In this document: positions 1 to 11,611 of the stretch, piece by piece
How the letters are laid out: each line of letters begins with the position of its first letter
Numbering within the stretch: the stretch's first letter is position 1
Assembly (NCBI GenBank): GCA_028023455.1
Contig: JAQFVV010000042.1
Span: 4,481,739 to 4,545,738, forward strand
Reading direction: 5' to 3'
Length of the DNA: 64,000 nucleotides
DNA from: Epiperipatus broadwayi
Lineage: Eukaryota; Onychophora; Udeonychophora; Euonychophora; Peripatidae
The notes under the pieces: model-generated
What the model saw: the letters and a program-made list of their open reading frames with translations, nothing else
Told to the model about the DNA's origin: nothing
Databases searched by the model: none
Made by a program: the position numbers and the translations under genes

Positions 1-65
1 ATTAATACTTCCCATACAAAAGTTATAAATATATATACTATATTTTTATATTTTACATTACTTAC

Positions 66-105
66 CAAGTGAGATTAAGTCTGAAAGTGGATCTGACACA
101 TCAGC
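66..105 (-). CDS. ARFGEF3: Candidate small exon of ARFGEF3-like gene
   Basis: On the minus strand a T-rich tract ending in AG precedes 40 nt of open sequence, followed by the strong donor GTAAGT. Read in the phase left by the exon at 8996-9121 (phase 0) it gives ADVSDPLSDLISL and ends in phase 1. An acidic, serine-containing linker would fit after the N-terminal helical repeats of ARFGEF3, but that linker is poorly conserved, so the assignment rests on splice sites, strand and phase only. It is the most downstream piece of the gene visible; the rest would lie beyond position 1. A 40-nt open stretch with both splice signals could arise by chance in AT-rich DNA, so this is moderate evidence. 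Confidence 0.45.
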
Positions 106-444
106 CTAAAAAAATAAAATATAAATATATTAATAAGATGTTACTTCTCAAAAATAAAAAAGAGACAAAAATCTATAACTAACTTACATTGTTAGCATAA
201 AATAAATACTGCACATCATATATATAATCTTGAATGAGTGCCAAATTAAAATTAATACATAAATTAGCTTGTTCATCATTTGACCAACCAGCAAATCAAA
301 TTGCTATGTTAATAGGACGTCAAAGTTTATAAATGAATATTATAAATGATCTGATTAGCCAGCTATAATTAAATGTTGTATATATATAATAATAAACACA
401 GTGCTGGAGTATATGTAAATGAAAGAAAATAGACCAATTTCTAT

Positions 445-2534
445 TATAACGGTCCGAAAAGAAATGGAAGTTGCAATCTTACCGTATCTGCGCTACAGGG
501 CGCCATCAGGCATTTGAACCTGGAAAATTTATAGAGTAGGCAGATACGCACTGTTAAAGATCCAACTTTTATTTATTAAGACCGTCAGCCCAAGTCACTA
601 GCTCAGTGAGACGCAGAGATTTATAAAATATAAATTATTTAAAATATATCTTCAATATAAAAAAATAAAAGCCACTGCCAGTAATTAACACACAAACAAC
701 ATTTATTAACGCACATATATAATCATTTAAAATTTGAGGAATAACATTTATTATTTTAGATTTTAATATTAACTTTTAATTTAAATTATTATTTTAAAAT
801 TTTAAACCATCCACACAGATGAATTTAATAATATTTTTTTAAGAGTGTCAAGTATGAATAAACTACATAGATTGCATTTGAAAAGAAAATATTCTATCCC
901 TTATTTAACCTTAGGCTAAAAGTTCGCAGTCAAACCAACGTCAATCCATCTGATATATCAATGTATTCAATGCAGTATGAATACGACAGCACAAATACCA
1001 TACTGTCAGGAATATACATCTGAACAGCTATGGTTTAAAAGACATTGACTCTCTTCCAGACAGGAATGCTACATCTGTCTGGCAAGAACAATAAAAAAAA
1101 AAACTCCATAGGAAGGGACTGCATTTTCCGTCTTACTATCCCTTTATATAGGCAAAAAGGGGATGTGAAGCATATAATACGATCCTGCACGTAGCGAATC
1201 TCATACTACATCTACTAATTACACCTATATATCCAATCCATTGACCCAATTTAACTATAAAACAAATAACCTAAGATTAACCCTCCCTTAATTAATTAAT
1301 ATAACTTTACAAATCTATATAGCCATTCATGCCCGACTTAAATTTAACATTTATATAATTTCGCACAGATGAATTTTATAATAGTTTGTTTTTTTAATGT
1401 TGACAGATCGGCTACATAGATTATACGGTTAAAAACATTTCAAAATAAACATAAACGATCAAAATATAAAGTCACTGATGTAATTGCAGAGGAAAATTTA
1501 CAAGAAACCCAATGGCATTCATCATAAGATGCCGCATTGACACCAATAACTTAAAAGACATCTGAATAAATACATTTTAGATACTCACCATAAGGTATCA
1601 TTATTTACTGAATGCCTATATATTTTAATCAAACATGAAAACAAAAACATAATTAAACGTTAACGAATCTATGCAAGCGTCTATACCCAAATTAAATTTA
1701 ATGCATTTAAATGATTTATACAATAAATATTAATAAAAATTAAAAAAAATGGAAATGATTTTTAGCAAACTCAAATGTATAAAAATTAAACATTAATAAT
1801 TGATTTGAAAAGTCAGATTAAAGTTCATTTAAAAAAAATTATGTTTAGCTTGTCAAATCTTTAAAGTTCTTAATTACTTTTAAAAAGATTTTTCCGTTTA
1901 TATCTTACAGTAGAAGAGCTCCCGGTTCCTGGTGTCAATTCCCATGAAGTCTTTATTTGAAGACCAGTCTATCTGAAGGTGGCCTTAGCTGGTTCAATCC
2001 TGGTATTACAGTCATTTCATTTTTAAATAAGTGAGAGAGAGAGCGACAAGTGCATCTTATCGTCCTTCTCACAAAAACAAGCTGGAACTGTTCTTAATTT
2101 CAATATTTTTCCTTTTATATCGATCGTCCGGATTCACTGAACAATGGTTTCCTGTTCCAAATTTTCGTTACGGTCCGAGTCTTCATTGCTGCTTCTATTG
2201 GACATCTAATTTTTTTTTTATTCTCTTATCTATATTTCATCTGACTTTTTTATATAAGAGCCCCAAGGGCTAGTTTGCTTTTCGTTTAATTTATAAAACA
2301 ATTATTTCCATTTACCAAAATATTTTATCTTTAGATCTTGTACTTTTTTATAAAAAAAGTACGTTCAAATACTTTTTTTTTATTTAAAAAAAGAAACTTT
2401 TAAAGTTTTGCATCTGTGCGAATATATACATACATTAAATAACTCTTTAATTTTAGCTTTTAGTTTTTTATTTACAAACTTAAAAAATTTTTTTATTCTA
2501 ATTTTAAATTAATGTAACGGCATATACCGTTACA
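445..2534. repeat. Family R repeat, copy A (most complete)
   Basis: About 2.1 kb. Segments recur at 40.0-41.9 and 42.6-44.2 kb, for example the block around GTAGGCAGATACGC (near 535), the CGCACAGATGAA box (near 815 and 1365, inverted near 2410) and the GGTGTCAATTCCCATGAAG block (near 1935). The left end is TATAACGG and the right end is the hairpin TGTAACGG-6 nt-CCGTTACA. The tetramer CTAT flanks both ends (441-444 and 2535-2538), compatible with a 4-bp target duplication. No coding capacity is seen beyond an 80-codon ORF at 2031-2273 that other copies do not preserve. Probably a non-autonomous transposon or nested composite; class unknown. Confidence 0.65.
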
Positions 2535-3110
2535 CTATGGAGTGTAAAAAATCAAGAACAGTATATCACTACTTTACTCTAAGTCTAGGATTTAAATAAG
2601 GCTTGATTTCTCTCACAAGTGAGGAAATAGGGAAAATTTCAAGCTCAAGCCAGATTATTTATTTATTTTATATCTAAATCTAAAAATAATTAATCTATTT
2701 GAAAGTTCTTTTCCAAGTTGGATATTCCTTTTCATATTAATCCTATTTGATGAAATGTAGTACAGCATTTTTTTTCTAATTCAGATGTAAATGGTTTTTA
2801 TAATAAAAGTCTTTGATTTTATATTAATAAATAATATGCTCTTAATGGCCCTTAAATCTATTAAATCTAATTTCAATTATCATATTAAACTTTTATTCAT
2901 TCTTCTGTTTGGATACTATTACTAATATTTTCAAGCATTGCTTTTCTCATTTTTATTTTTCATTATGTTGTAAACTTGCATTGACAAGGCTTATACCAAA
3001 GATAAATTGTCCTTTAATTTTTTTCAGATTATAGATCTATTAACATTTTGTCTATTTTATTCAAATTACTTGGGAAAAAATATTTATAATCAAATATTTT
3101 ATCTTTAAAA
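2535..3110. other. AT-rich DNA with no recognised feature
   Basis: Low-complexity AT-rich sequence between repeat R copy A and the RT fragment. No splice-bounded coding or repeat partner was recognised. Confidence 0.5.
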
Positions 3111-3450
3111 CAGTCACACTTTAGAAATGGATATTATACATCTTTATCTCTGGCTGATCTAATTGATGACATTGCAAAAAGTATTGATAATTCAAACCTT
3201 GTGGCTCTTGCCTATCTAGACTATTCTAAGGCATTTGATACATTCTCTAGGGAACTTCTAATAGCCAAACTACAATATTTTTGGTCTGGATTAAGATGCC
3301 TTGAATTTAATGAAGTTATTTCATAGATAGGAAGCATATTTGCTAAGTAATAATATCGTATTTGATTCACTTTTACCAACTCAAGTATCCCTCAGGGCTC
3401 TCTTATTGGTCCTCTTTTATATATTATATATACATCACATTTTACATCTT
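3111..3450 (+). pseudogene. Jockey/CR1-type reverse transcriptase fragment
   Basis: The plus-strand translation opens with a FRNGYYTSLSLADLIDDIA segment, then SIDNSNLVALAYLDYSKAFDT, which is RT motif A with the aspartate and the AFD triad of the Jockey/CR1/I group (usual form FLDYSKAFD). It ends with an S-PQGSLIGPLLY-type motif B. In-frame stops and a frameshift lie between the two motifs, and the FADD motif C is absent, so this is a dead internal scrap of a LINE ORF2 covering about 110 codons of the usual 900-1000. No 3' tail or target duplication was seen. It is a different lineage from the LINEs at 28-39 kb. Confidence 0.75.
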
Positions 3451-4764
3451 AAATTTTTCTCAGTTTATTTGGATTTTCCATTCAGATATCTTTCAAAGGA
3501 TCTAAAAAACATTGTTTAAATGTGAATGTGTGAGATAGATTGCAGAAACTTTACATTTAAATTTTTTTCTAGTCATATAAAACAATTACTGACTGATGTT
3601 TTAGTTTTGTCTTTGATTAATTTTTGTGACTTTATCTATGGTCCATACTTGAGCATTTCTGACTATTTGGCGGCGGCTGTTGTTATTGTTATTATTATTA
3701 TTATTATTATTCCATGAAAGTAGAAAATATCTACTAAAATTTTGTCTGTGCTTATTTCTACTTTTCCTTTCAACTTTATATATACATATTTCTGTGCACA
3801 CACTATTATTGTATGTCATTTAACAGAACTGTTATATAACTCCCCTTCTGGATAAAAAGAAAAATAGAAATGAAATACCTATCTAACAATATTTTATATA
3901 ATTTACATGTATAATCAAAACAAAGTTCATATCTCAAACTATATACTCATCAATTCTTTTACAGATGTGTCAGACATCTGACAGTTAACAGAATGAATAG
4001 TGACCTGAAATTTTGAGAGATAAAGAATTCAGCTATTGGACTGTAAGTATACAATGTACTATGAACACCAAGAGGCTACCTCAATTGAGACACTATAAGC
4101 TACTTCAACCCATGATAAAGATAATGCAAAAATCTTTGCAAAGCCCTTTTCTCTTGGAGGGGCTGCAAAATACAAAATATGCCCTGCTTTGTTTAAGTAT
4201 TATAGGCTGGGAAATATAAGCTATGCCTTGCTTCTTTTTGTTAGAGACTGGAATCATGACAGGACTATGTTAACTGCTCTGTGATTAACAATATGAAATA
4301 ATAATAAAAATGAATTGGAGCAAATAGACGAGATAGAACACCCCTCAGAGTTGCATGAAAACATTGCATCCTCAAGCCAATGACAAAAATCTCCCTCCAT
4401 CATCAAAACTGAAAATACAGCTGAACACCCTCCAACCATCAAACCCCCAATCCAATCTCCAAAATCATAGATTTTCTATTTAACTCTAAACATGAACTTC
4501 TTTAAATATACACAAAAAGTCACTATTTTATAATTTATAATCATTAATATTCTTGTTACCTATTTCACAGTAATTTTTTAAAATTAATTCTGCATAAAAT
4601 GCATGTTTTTTCTTTCTCAGTTGTGGTTGAGATCAAGATGAGTGCTAATTTTGTAGTGACAATCATCAGTATGTGATCATCATCAGCCCCACATTGTGAA
4701 CCATTTGTAATGGGATAGGGTATCAAGATATTAAAGTAAGCAGATATTACAACAATGTTTATTA
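3451..4764. other. AT-rich DNA, no recognised gene
   Basis: Holds a trinucleotide microsatellite (3680-3711) and two short opposite-strand ORFs (4013-4219 plus, 4254-4442 minus) that lack homology I recognise and do not fit the phase of the host exons. Nothing else is supported. Confidence 0.45.
3680..3711. repeat. GTT/ATT trinucleotide microsatellite
   Basis: About ten GTT then ATT units in a row following a GGCGGCGGC run. A simple repeat. Confidence 0.9.
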
Positions 4765-5240
4765 CAAGAGAGCATGAGAGATCATGAAATCTCTCTGAGA
4801 GATCAGCTCAGTCACTTCTTAGAACAACTTTAAATATAATTATAAATCAACCAATGTTATTAATAAGTAAAAGTAAGTAATACTCAAAATAACTATTCAT
4901 CATCAAAATAAAATCAATACAATAAATCAACAGTCCATCGTGTGGCTGGATTTCAAATACAAATCAACAGTCAATCTTGTGACTGGATTTGAAATGGGTC
5001 TCCTGTAGTACAGGCCTTTGCCAGCTTGGGGCAATTATTTAAACATAACTTGGATGTACCAACTAAGTGTTCATCTATCAGAATATATAATAATCAAAAA
5101 CACTAATGCTGGGATATTAAAACATGCTGATCATCATCAATGCTCTGGCCAATTAGTACCATTAATCTACTGGCCAACTATAAAATTAAATTGGGATAAT
5201 AAGATAATACAAAATATTTCATTTAATTTCAAATTTAAAT
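4765..5240. repeat. Diverged tandem repeat, unit 1
   Basis: Matches 5345-5760 in the same orientation and order: GAGAGATCAGC start, AAATCAACAGTC, GGGTCTCCTGTAG, TTTGCCAGCTTGGGGCAATT, then CTGATNATCA and the CTGGCCAACTATAAA end. The two units start about 580 bp apart. No conserved ORF is shared. It may be an old segmental duplication or two insertions of one element. Confidence 0.8.
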
Positions 5241-5344
5241 GAGATAAAATATTAAAGTAATAAAGTATTAAATAAATGTTAAAAGTAATGTTTAACATCC
5301 AAAAAATATATAAACATTATAAGATGTAAGTAATTTTATAGATT

Positions 5345-5760
5345 ATAGGAGAGTGAGATCAAGAGATATCTGTGAGATCAGCCCAGTTAACTCCTCAGAG
5401 CAACTATAAGCATAATTATAAATTCATCAACCAGCATTATCACTAAGTATAAGTAAGCATAAATACTCACTATTCATCATGATCAATTAAAATATATCAA
5501 AACAATAAATCAACAGTCAATCTGGTGATTGACTTTGAAATGGGTCTCCTGTAGACCAGGCTAACTATTGAGCCTTTGCCAGCTTGGGGCAATTATTTAA
5601 ATATTAATTTGGATGCACCAACTTAGTACCCATCCATCAGAATACCTTACCATAAAAAGAATAATGCTGAGATATTAAAACCTGCTGATTATCAACAATG
5701 CTCTGGACACTTAGTTCATTAATGCACTGGCCAACTATAAATTTCATTTTTAAGACTAAA
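5345..5760. repeat. Diverged tandem repeat, unit 2
   Basis: Second copy of the unit at 4765-5240. It carries an extra short segment (ACCAGGCTAACTATTGAG) before the TTTGCCAGCTTGGGG block, so the units differ by indels as well as substitutions. Confidence 0.8.
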
Positions 5761-6719
5761 TTAAATAAAAATATAGTGCAGGGGCTTTGAAGAATATAAT
5801 CTTTGTACCAAGTCATGACAATATCATATCAGACTGCCCCTAAAGCACTAATATATATATATATACCTCCATTTATATAATCAGTCATTACACTCGAATC
5901 TAGCTCATTGAACATGAGATCTTTAACTGTTACAGTGATTAAGAAATGATGCAAATATACAATATTCTCAACTCTTTAGAATTAAGTCACTGGAATAATT
6001 TTAACATACATGTGTGTGCATATTGAATTGCAGGCACACACTAACATCTAATATTATATATTTCAATCTGATACAATAAAATTATTAAAATTATTTTTGC
6101 AATCAATTCTTTGTTGAAAATATATAAATATCATTCATTATTTTATAATAAGTTACATTCTTTATTGATCAATTTTCTTTTTTCTTTATTTTTTTAAAAA
6201 AAAGTATTAACAACTTTTTTTTAAAAAAAATACAAAGTCAATGAATTAAATCTTTTTAATCAAAACAAATTATTTGCATTTGTTTCATTTTTAATATCTC
6301 TCTCTTTTTTTTTAATAAATGAAAAATAAAATCGTCTTATATATACCTCTAATTTTTAAAATGTCATTTCAGACCAAAGATTATAAAATAAAATAATTCA
6401 CTGTATATACACCCTACACGTTTATGTGTGGTTCCTTGCATGCATAGATAAACAGCAGCATATGTATACCAATTCTTTCTTCAAGTTGAGTTTCTCCCGA
6501 TAAGCTTGGTTTTGACAATTGTTGTTATCAGGAAATGTATAATTAAGTAACTTGTTGGCATTGATAAGTTCCACAGACTTCAGGCAATCAAACTGCCTTG
6601 TCCATATTTGGGGCTATGACACTGGAAGTTGACCCATTTTCTTCAAAGTGAATTCAGATTTACATCCAGGATTTTAATAAACTGTATCATTTGCTTCTAT
6701 TTCTGTTTTACTTATGATT
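5761..6719. other. AT-rich DNA, nothing recognised
   Basis: Contains TA-dinucleotide runs and long A/T homopolymers. No coding, splice-bounded or repeated segment could be supported. Confidence 0.45.
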
Positions 6720-6887
6720 TTATATATATATTGAATTATACCTAACACTATATTAGTAATTAAAAATAAAATAGAAATTCATATATTACAATACTAACCA
6801 AAACAAAATTTTACTTAAATTCTTACATAATCATGATTTCATCTATTAATAAATAGACCTCCTGTGAAATTCAACTAAACATACAAC

Positions 6888-6906
6888 ATATATATATATA
6901 TATATA
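6888..6906. repeat. TA dinucleotide microsatellite inside PLE 3' UTR
   Basis: A (TA)n run that has a counterpart at the mirrored position near 7660-7672 in the other arm of the PLE inverted repeat, so it was part of the ancestral element. Confidence 0.8.
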
Positions 6907-7334
6907 CAAAACAAAATAGTCTTTCCATCATTCATTTCAACAACCAACTTCCTTTCACATTAAAGGATATTTTCATGAGAATGATGGCCTTATCATAAGA
7001 AACTTTCTTTAGTGAATTTTTGCTATAGGAATAATAGACAATAATTTTGAAAATAATAGTTATATTCAGAGGAATCAATTTGCTTCTGACTATATTGAGT
7101 TAGAATATAACATGAATTTATAAGGAATATTATATTTAATAAAAATATGCATAATTTAGGTAAAAATAAAGATTTAATTGATAGTGTGAATAAAGAGTTT
7201 ATTTCTTTGCCCTATAAGGCATCAATTAGTAAATTGATTTATAAAAATCGTTTTCCATTAGGTGGTATGAAAATGTCCTGAAAGCAAGACTTCAATTTAA
7301 ATTCATTACTAAATGGTTCAAAAAAGTCAATTGT

Positions 7335-7583
7335 TTGCAAATCTATTCCTGGGGTAAGATTCCTTGTAGTTGTCATAAAATTTATATAGGTCAGAGTAAA
7401 TTAAGTCTTAATGAAAGAATTAAAGTTCATAGGAGTAGAGTTAAAAATATATATCAAAACTCATCTTTGTATATTCATGAACCCAATACAGGTCATAAAA
7501 TATTATTTGACAATGCAGAGGTTATCTTTTATGAAAAAAGCGAATTAAAGAGTAAAAGAAACTTTGATGATAAAATTTTTTGA
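7335..7583 (+). pseudogene. GIY-YIG endonuclease domain of a Penelope-like element
   Basis: An 82-codon open segment: the GIY motif region reads as KIPCSC after a frameshift, the YIG motif is KIYIGQ, then SLNERIKVHRSRVKN supplies the conserved arginine, a HEPNTGHKI stretch the histidine and an acidic segment follows (FDNAEVIFYE). In PLEs this domain nicks DNA to prime reverse transcription. The cysteine pair before YIG (CSC) is typical of PLE endonucleases. The ATG listed as start is internal; upstream coding is frameshifted, so this is a fragment. A homologous domain is present twice at 44.9-46.2 kb. Confidence 0.85.
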
Positions 7584-7815
7584 ATCTGAGGTCATCAATC
7601 TCATGAAGACATGCTTTGATGTGAAAGGAAATTGATTGTTGGAGTGAATTGTACATACATATATATATATATGTTGAATGTTTAGCTAAATTTCATTTGA
7701 GAGGTCTATTTATTAATAGATGAATCCATGGTTGTGTAAGAATTTTAGTAAAATTGTATTGTTTTGGCTAGAATTGTAGCGTTATATGAATTTCTATTAT
7801 ATATATATATAGGGT

Positions 7816-8995
7816 AGATTAGAATAACAATACCTCAATTCAATGAGCCATAAAAAGATATTGCTCAAAATTCTTTTTATTAACTTTTTATTCTCAATTT
7901 ATCTTGGTTCCCCTAATAAAACACACAAAAATCTTATCGTGCATGGTGTACATATCCCTTATACATCTTGTTTAAATATTATTCTTAATCTTTAATATAT
8001 AAAAACTATATTGATATATTCCATTCATCTATAAAATTATAAGAAACCATCAACTATAATAACATTACAGAAATTGAATTTAATTGTAAAAAAACTTGAT
8101 CATCACTACTTCGATTTGCGCTATTTTCTTATCCAATCTGTGACAAAAATCATGACTCATTTCGAGTGCATAATACATTATTCAAAATAAATAAATAATA
8201 AAACATTCAATTTATAAACAAAATGAAGACAAACTACTGAATCGGTGATCATAAAAGTATGACAGTTCCAATGCTAGAATAAATGTTGCATCGTATTACA
8301 ATATACATTTCTGTTTTTACAGTAAGGACATCAAAACTCAGATTATCCGAACCCTTTACACTTAAGTTGATAATAAACTAAATATTCATTTAATCAGCAA
8401 TATAAAATAGCTAGCTGGGTTAGCTAAAGAGCCAACTATTCAAAATGAAAAATCCTAAACTTGTTCATGACCTAAAAAATTTCCAAAAGTTCATTTGACC
8501 CGAAAACAAAACCCAAGTTAGGGCCTGGAAATGGATTTACTAATTTCTACACTACAAAGCTCTTAACAGTTAAATTAAAGTTATACTTAGTTAATGGTTT
8601 TCTACAAGGATGTATAATATTGTATTGATGCTTAACACAGTTTGAAAATGTTAAAGCACTGACATCATTTCCCAAAAAATAATTCTTATTTAAATAAAAT
8701 GCACTTTCTTTCTTAATATTTTCCACTTTAACTCATTATTTAATATAAAAATTAGATTAAAAATTTATAATATCTTACAAAAAGCTTTTTAAAAATAATG
8801 TCATATTCTAAATGTTTTGGAAATTTCTGCACTTTTATTTATTTTTTCGTAAGTCACTAATTCTAATTAATTCATTAAAAATATTAGGCAAAAAAAAATT
8901 ATTAGTGCTATTCAATGAAAATTTGTTAAGATTATGTATGTTGAAAACGAAAAAAATATACAGACAAAACTGATAGAACTAAAGATATTACCAAC
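7816..8995. other. Intron DNA, no recognised feature
   Basis: AT-rich sequence between the PLE and the host exon at 8996. It holds no supported coding or repeat feature. Confidence 0.45.
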
Positions 8996-9121
8996 CTTAA
9001 GTTCTGCACAGAGTTCTTCATTCAGATGTTGGCAGAATGTGCTAAGCATCTGAGTACAGGTGGCCTTTGCAGCAGTTTTGACACTTGCTTGATTATTGCT
9101 CATAAATGTACTAAGACATAC
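8996..9121 (-). CDS. ARFGEF3: ARFGEF3-like exon, N-terminal helical repeat region
   Basis: A 126-nt (42-codon) minus-strand exon bounded by TATAG before it and AAG/GTTGGT after it, open and in phase 0 at both ends. It starts VCLSTFMSNNQ and continues through ASVKTAAKATCTQML to ELCAELK. Joined to the exon at 18983-19186 it makes IAE-VCL, matching the family pattern IAEVC, a short polar segment, then an alanine/threonine-rich helix with a Q-M-L core. I recognise this from memory of vertebrate ARFGEF3; no search was run. ARFGEF3 is a large Sec7-related, armadillo/HEAT-like cytoplasmic protein with roles reported in secretory granules and oestrogen signalling. This exon is scaffold, not the catalytic domain. 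An internal ATG gives a shorter ORF, but the splice-bounded reading is better. Confidence 0.66.
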
Positions 9122-9609
9122 CTATATTTTTTTTTAATTACATATACATTAAATATATATATATATTACACATAAAAATTAATATATGTGTGTTTGTGTC
9201 TATTAAAACATGAATAATGATTTTTTTTTTTTTTTTTCTGGAGATTGTTTTAAAATCTTCAACACCAAAACTATTTATCACACAAAAAATTAAGTTTACT
9301 TTTACAATTTTATTTTTATTTCATTTTGTATATTAGAAAAAGAAAATAAAAAGAACAAACAAAGCTTATAAAGAAATACACATTCAATATTTAATTTTAA
9401 AATGGCATAATGAGGGAATGTGTGTTGATGTACACCATTAAGAGACTTTACAGCTATGTTGAGAAATATGTTTTTTTCCCTTCTTCTTTAGAATATACTT
9501 TGTTTACTGTAATAAACTAAATCAATTAATCTAAATAACAATAAATCATTTTATTTACAATTTAAAGTGGTTTGGATAAATAATTTAATTTTGTACAATA
9601 AATTTATAA

Positions 9610-9945
9610 ACTCATTTTACAAAATTTTGAGAAGGTTGGCACTAAGGTGGGCTTTGAGCGTTCCATCTTCAGATTTTCGATGAAATGGATGGCAGAAGAG
9701 TTGTGGGATAGAATAGTTTGAAGCCTGTCCATTAAAGTATGAATATTGGCTATCTTAATGTAAGCTGAGCTTTGATTGTATATATGTGGAGATAATAATC
9801 TGGACCAACTGATGAGTGCTGTTTTAGCAGGATATTGGTGATTATTTATCTTTTCTACATGTGTGTGGTCAAGTATATCAGCAGTATGAGATAGCATGGA
9901 TGTTTCAGGGTCGTGTGAAAGTCTGAGTTCAATCCCTCCCCTATA
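9610..9945. repeat. Dispersed repeat S, copy 1, tRNA-like right end
   Basis: About 340 bp matching 47165-47465 in the same orientation (shared blocks include ATGGATGGC-GAAGAGTTG, CTGAGC-TTGATT, GATGAGTGCTG-TTTAGCA and ATATTGGTGATTATTTATCT). The right end, AAGTCTGAGTTCAATCCC, resembles the B box of a tRNA-type RNA polymerase III promoter. This may be a SINE family, but the A box is not clear and no target duplication was found. The minus-strand 97-codon ORF across it is a shadow. Confidence 0.65.
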
Positions 9946-11611
9946 TGTTACATATATATGTGTAGGTATGAAAAAGCCTGTATTGTAAAAAAAAATTCAT
10001 ATCTCAAAATTTAATTTTGCAAAATAATTTTTATTATTTTCGTTTGTATTAATGCATATGTAGATGAAAATAAACAATGCCAACTTGCTTCTGAATATAA
10101 ATACTCACTTCATTCCATGAAAAATCAGACAAAAACAGACAATTCTGGAATCAATGATGTATTTGTAATATTTTTAATTTAAAAATGAAGGTTCACTATA
10201 AACAAGAAGTTAACACATTAGGTAATTTGATTAAGTTTATAAAGTTGTATGTATAGTTTTTATGTGCATAATTAGCCACTTTTAATAATCCAATAAATTA
10301 ACTGTTACATCAAATTTCAAGTTAGCTTTTTATTCTACAATTATTATCTCTTCTTGATGTGTTCAGCTTATCTCTATTTAACTCAGGGATGGCCAAACTT
10401 GATGCATTGAACCCATGATTATAAAACAAAAAATAATAAGGCTAGTGTAAAGTAATACAATTCTAAAAAATAATTTTTATTAATACTCAGAAAGAAAAAA
10501 ATTATAACAAAAATTCAAATTCATTGATCAAACTTAAAAAAAAAATTGTTCCACCTTCTTTTTGTAAATAGGCATTTCATACTTGTCTGATTTTAATGAT
10601 TAATCCATAATAAATCAATAATTGTTTTTATCTTTCATTTTATAATTGTTTGTTCTTTATAGGCATTACATTTTCGTTTTTTATAAAAAATATGTTCATC
10701 AATGAAATTTATAAATAACAAATTCATGCTTATTCAAATTTGAAAAATGTTCTACTTAACTCCAAACATTAAGTCATGAAAACAAACTCAGAAATCTCAT
10801 TTAAAGTAAGCAATAAGAAAACTAAATATTTTCCATAGTATATTATTATATTATGAAAATACATTAAACATTATTTATCTATTACAAATTACTTTATATA
10901 CAAAAATTGAATAATAGCACAGAAGTTGTATGTCACGTGATCTTAAATATTAAAAAATTAGTTTGTTACAATAATGTTGGTCAGTCTTAATTTAAAATTT
11001 TTTACTTTAATAACATTAGCAATATCATTCTGGGATTGAAATTATTCATTCTTTTTCTATCTCCTTTTGTTATTCTCAATATATTTTTCACCACATTCTT
11101 TAGTGCTGCTTGCAATCTTTGCTCTAATGTACAATTCACATTTCATAACTGTAAGTTAAAACATGCAAGATCTTATTAAGAGTATTTTTTAAAAAAAAAA
11201 AACAGAGAAACATATTTCCTATAAATATAATATTTTGCCTAACAAATATATTCCACATCATTTTAGTTCTTTTATTTATTTATTTCATTTTACTTCTTTT
11301 AATTTAAATCAATTAAAAAATAAACATAATTTTTCATATTGAAAGATGGTTGTTGTAGATAAATATAATACAAATCTATTTAATGTATGGTCCATAAATT
11401 CTTGATTTAAGTTATCATGCTTTTTTTTTTTTAATAAAAACATACTGTCTTCATATCTAAGACAACTTGGACAATCATTATGTATTTTAAAATATAATCT
11501 TTCCTAATCAAGATCTTTAAGAAACTGTAAAAATACCTTAAAGATACTATTGTCTATTTTGAAATTTTCAGTAATTTCAAGTAAGTATAACTTTTCTTGG
11601 ACAGTGTAAAT
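9946..11611. other. Intron DNA, nothing firmly recognised
   Basis: AT-rich sequence. A possible hAT-like TIR at 10386 was considered and not accepted. Minus-strand frames around 11340-11600 are unusually open (see the entry at 11340-12460). Confidence 0.4.

Larger units (their letters stand above)
6720..7815 (+). mobile_element. Truncated Penelope-like element with inverted arm
   Basis: The right part (about 7020-7815) is the 3' end of a PLE: RT-to-endonuclease linker (SLPYKASISKLI), a GIY-YIG domain and a 3' UTR. The left part (about 6720-7015) is an inverted copy of that same 3' end: the reverse complement of 7550-7812 matches it through ATCTATTAATAAATAGACCT, a TA run, CTTCCTTTCACAT and TTCATGAGA. 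The PLE catalytic RT core is missing. Inverted or tandem partial copies are known for PLEs. The copy is decayed, with frameshifts in the linker. Confidence 0.75.

Noticed and set aside
3526-3717. ORF ending in a poly-isoleucine run
   Set aside because: The C-terminal half is the ATT microsatellite, so the ORF has no meaning.
4013-4442. Two ORFs on opposite strands, considered as further host exons
   Set aside because: No splice sites in a phase compatible with the ARFGEF3-like exons, and no recognisable motif.
10386-10425. CAGGGATGGCCAAAC, resembling a hAT-type terminal inverted repeat
   Set aside because: No mirrored end (GTTTGGCC-CCCTG type) was found within the following kilobases and no 8-bp duplication could be shown, so it remains a single motif match.
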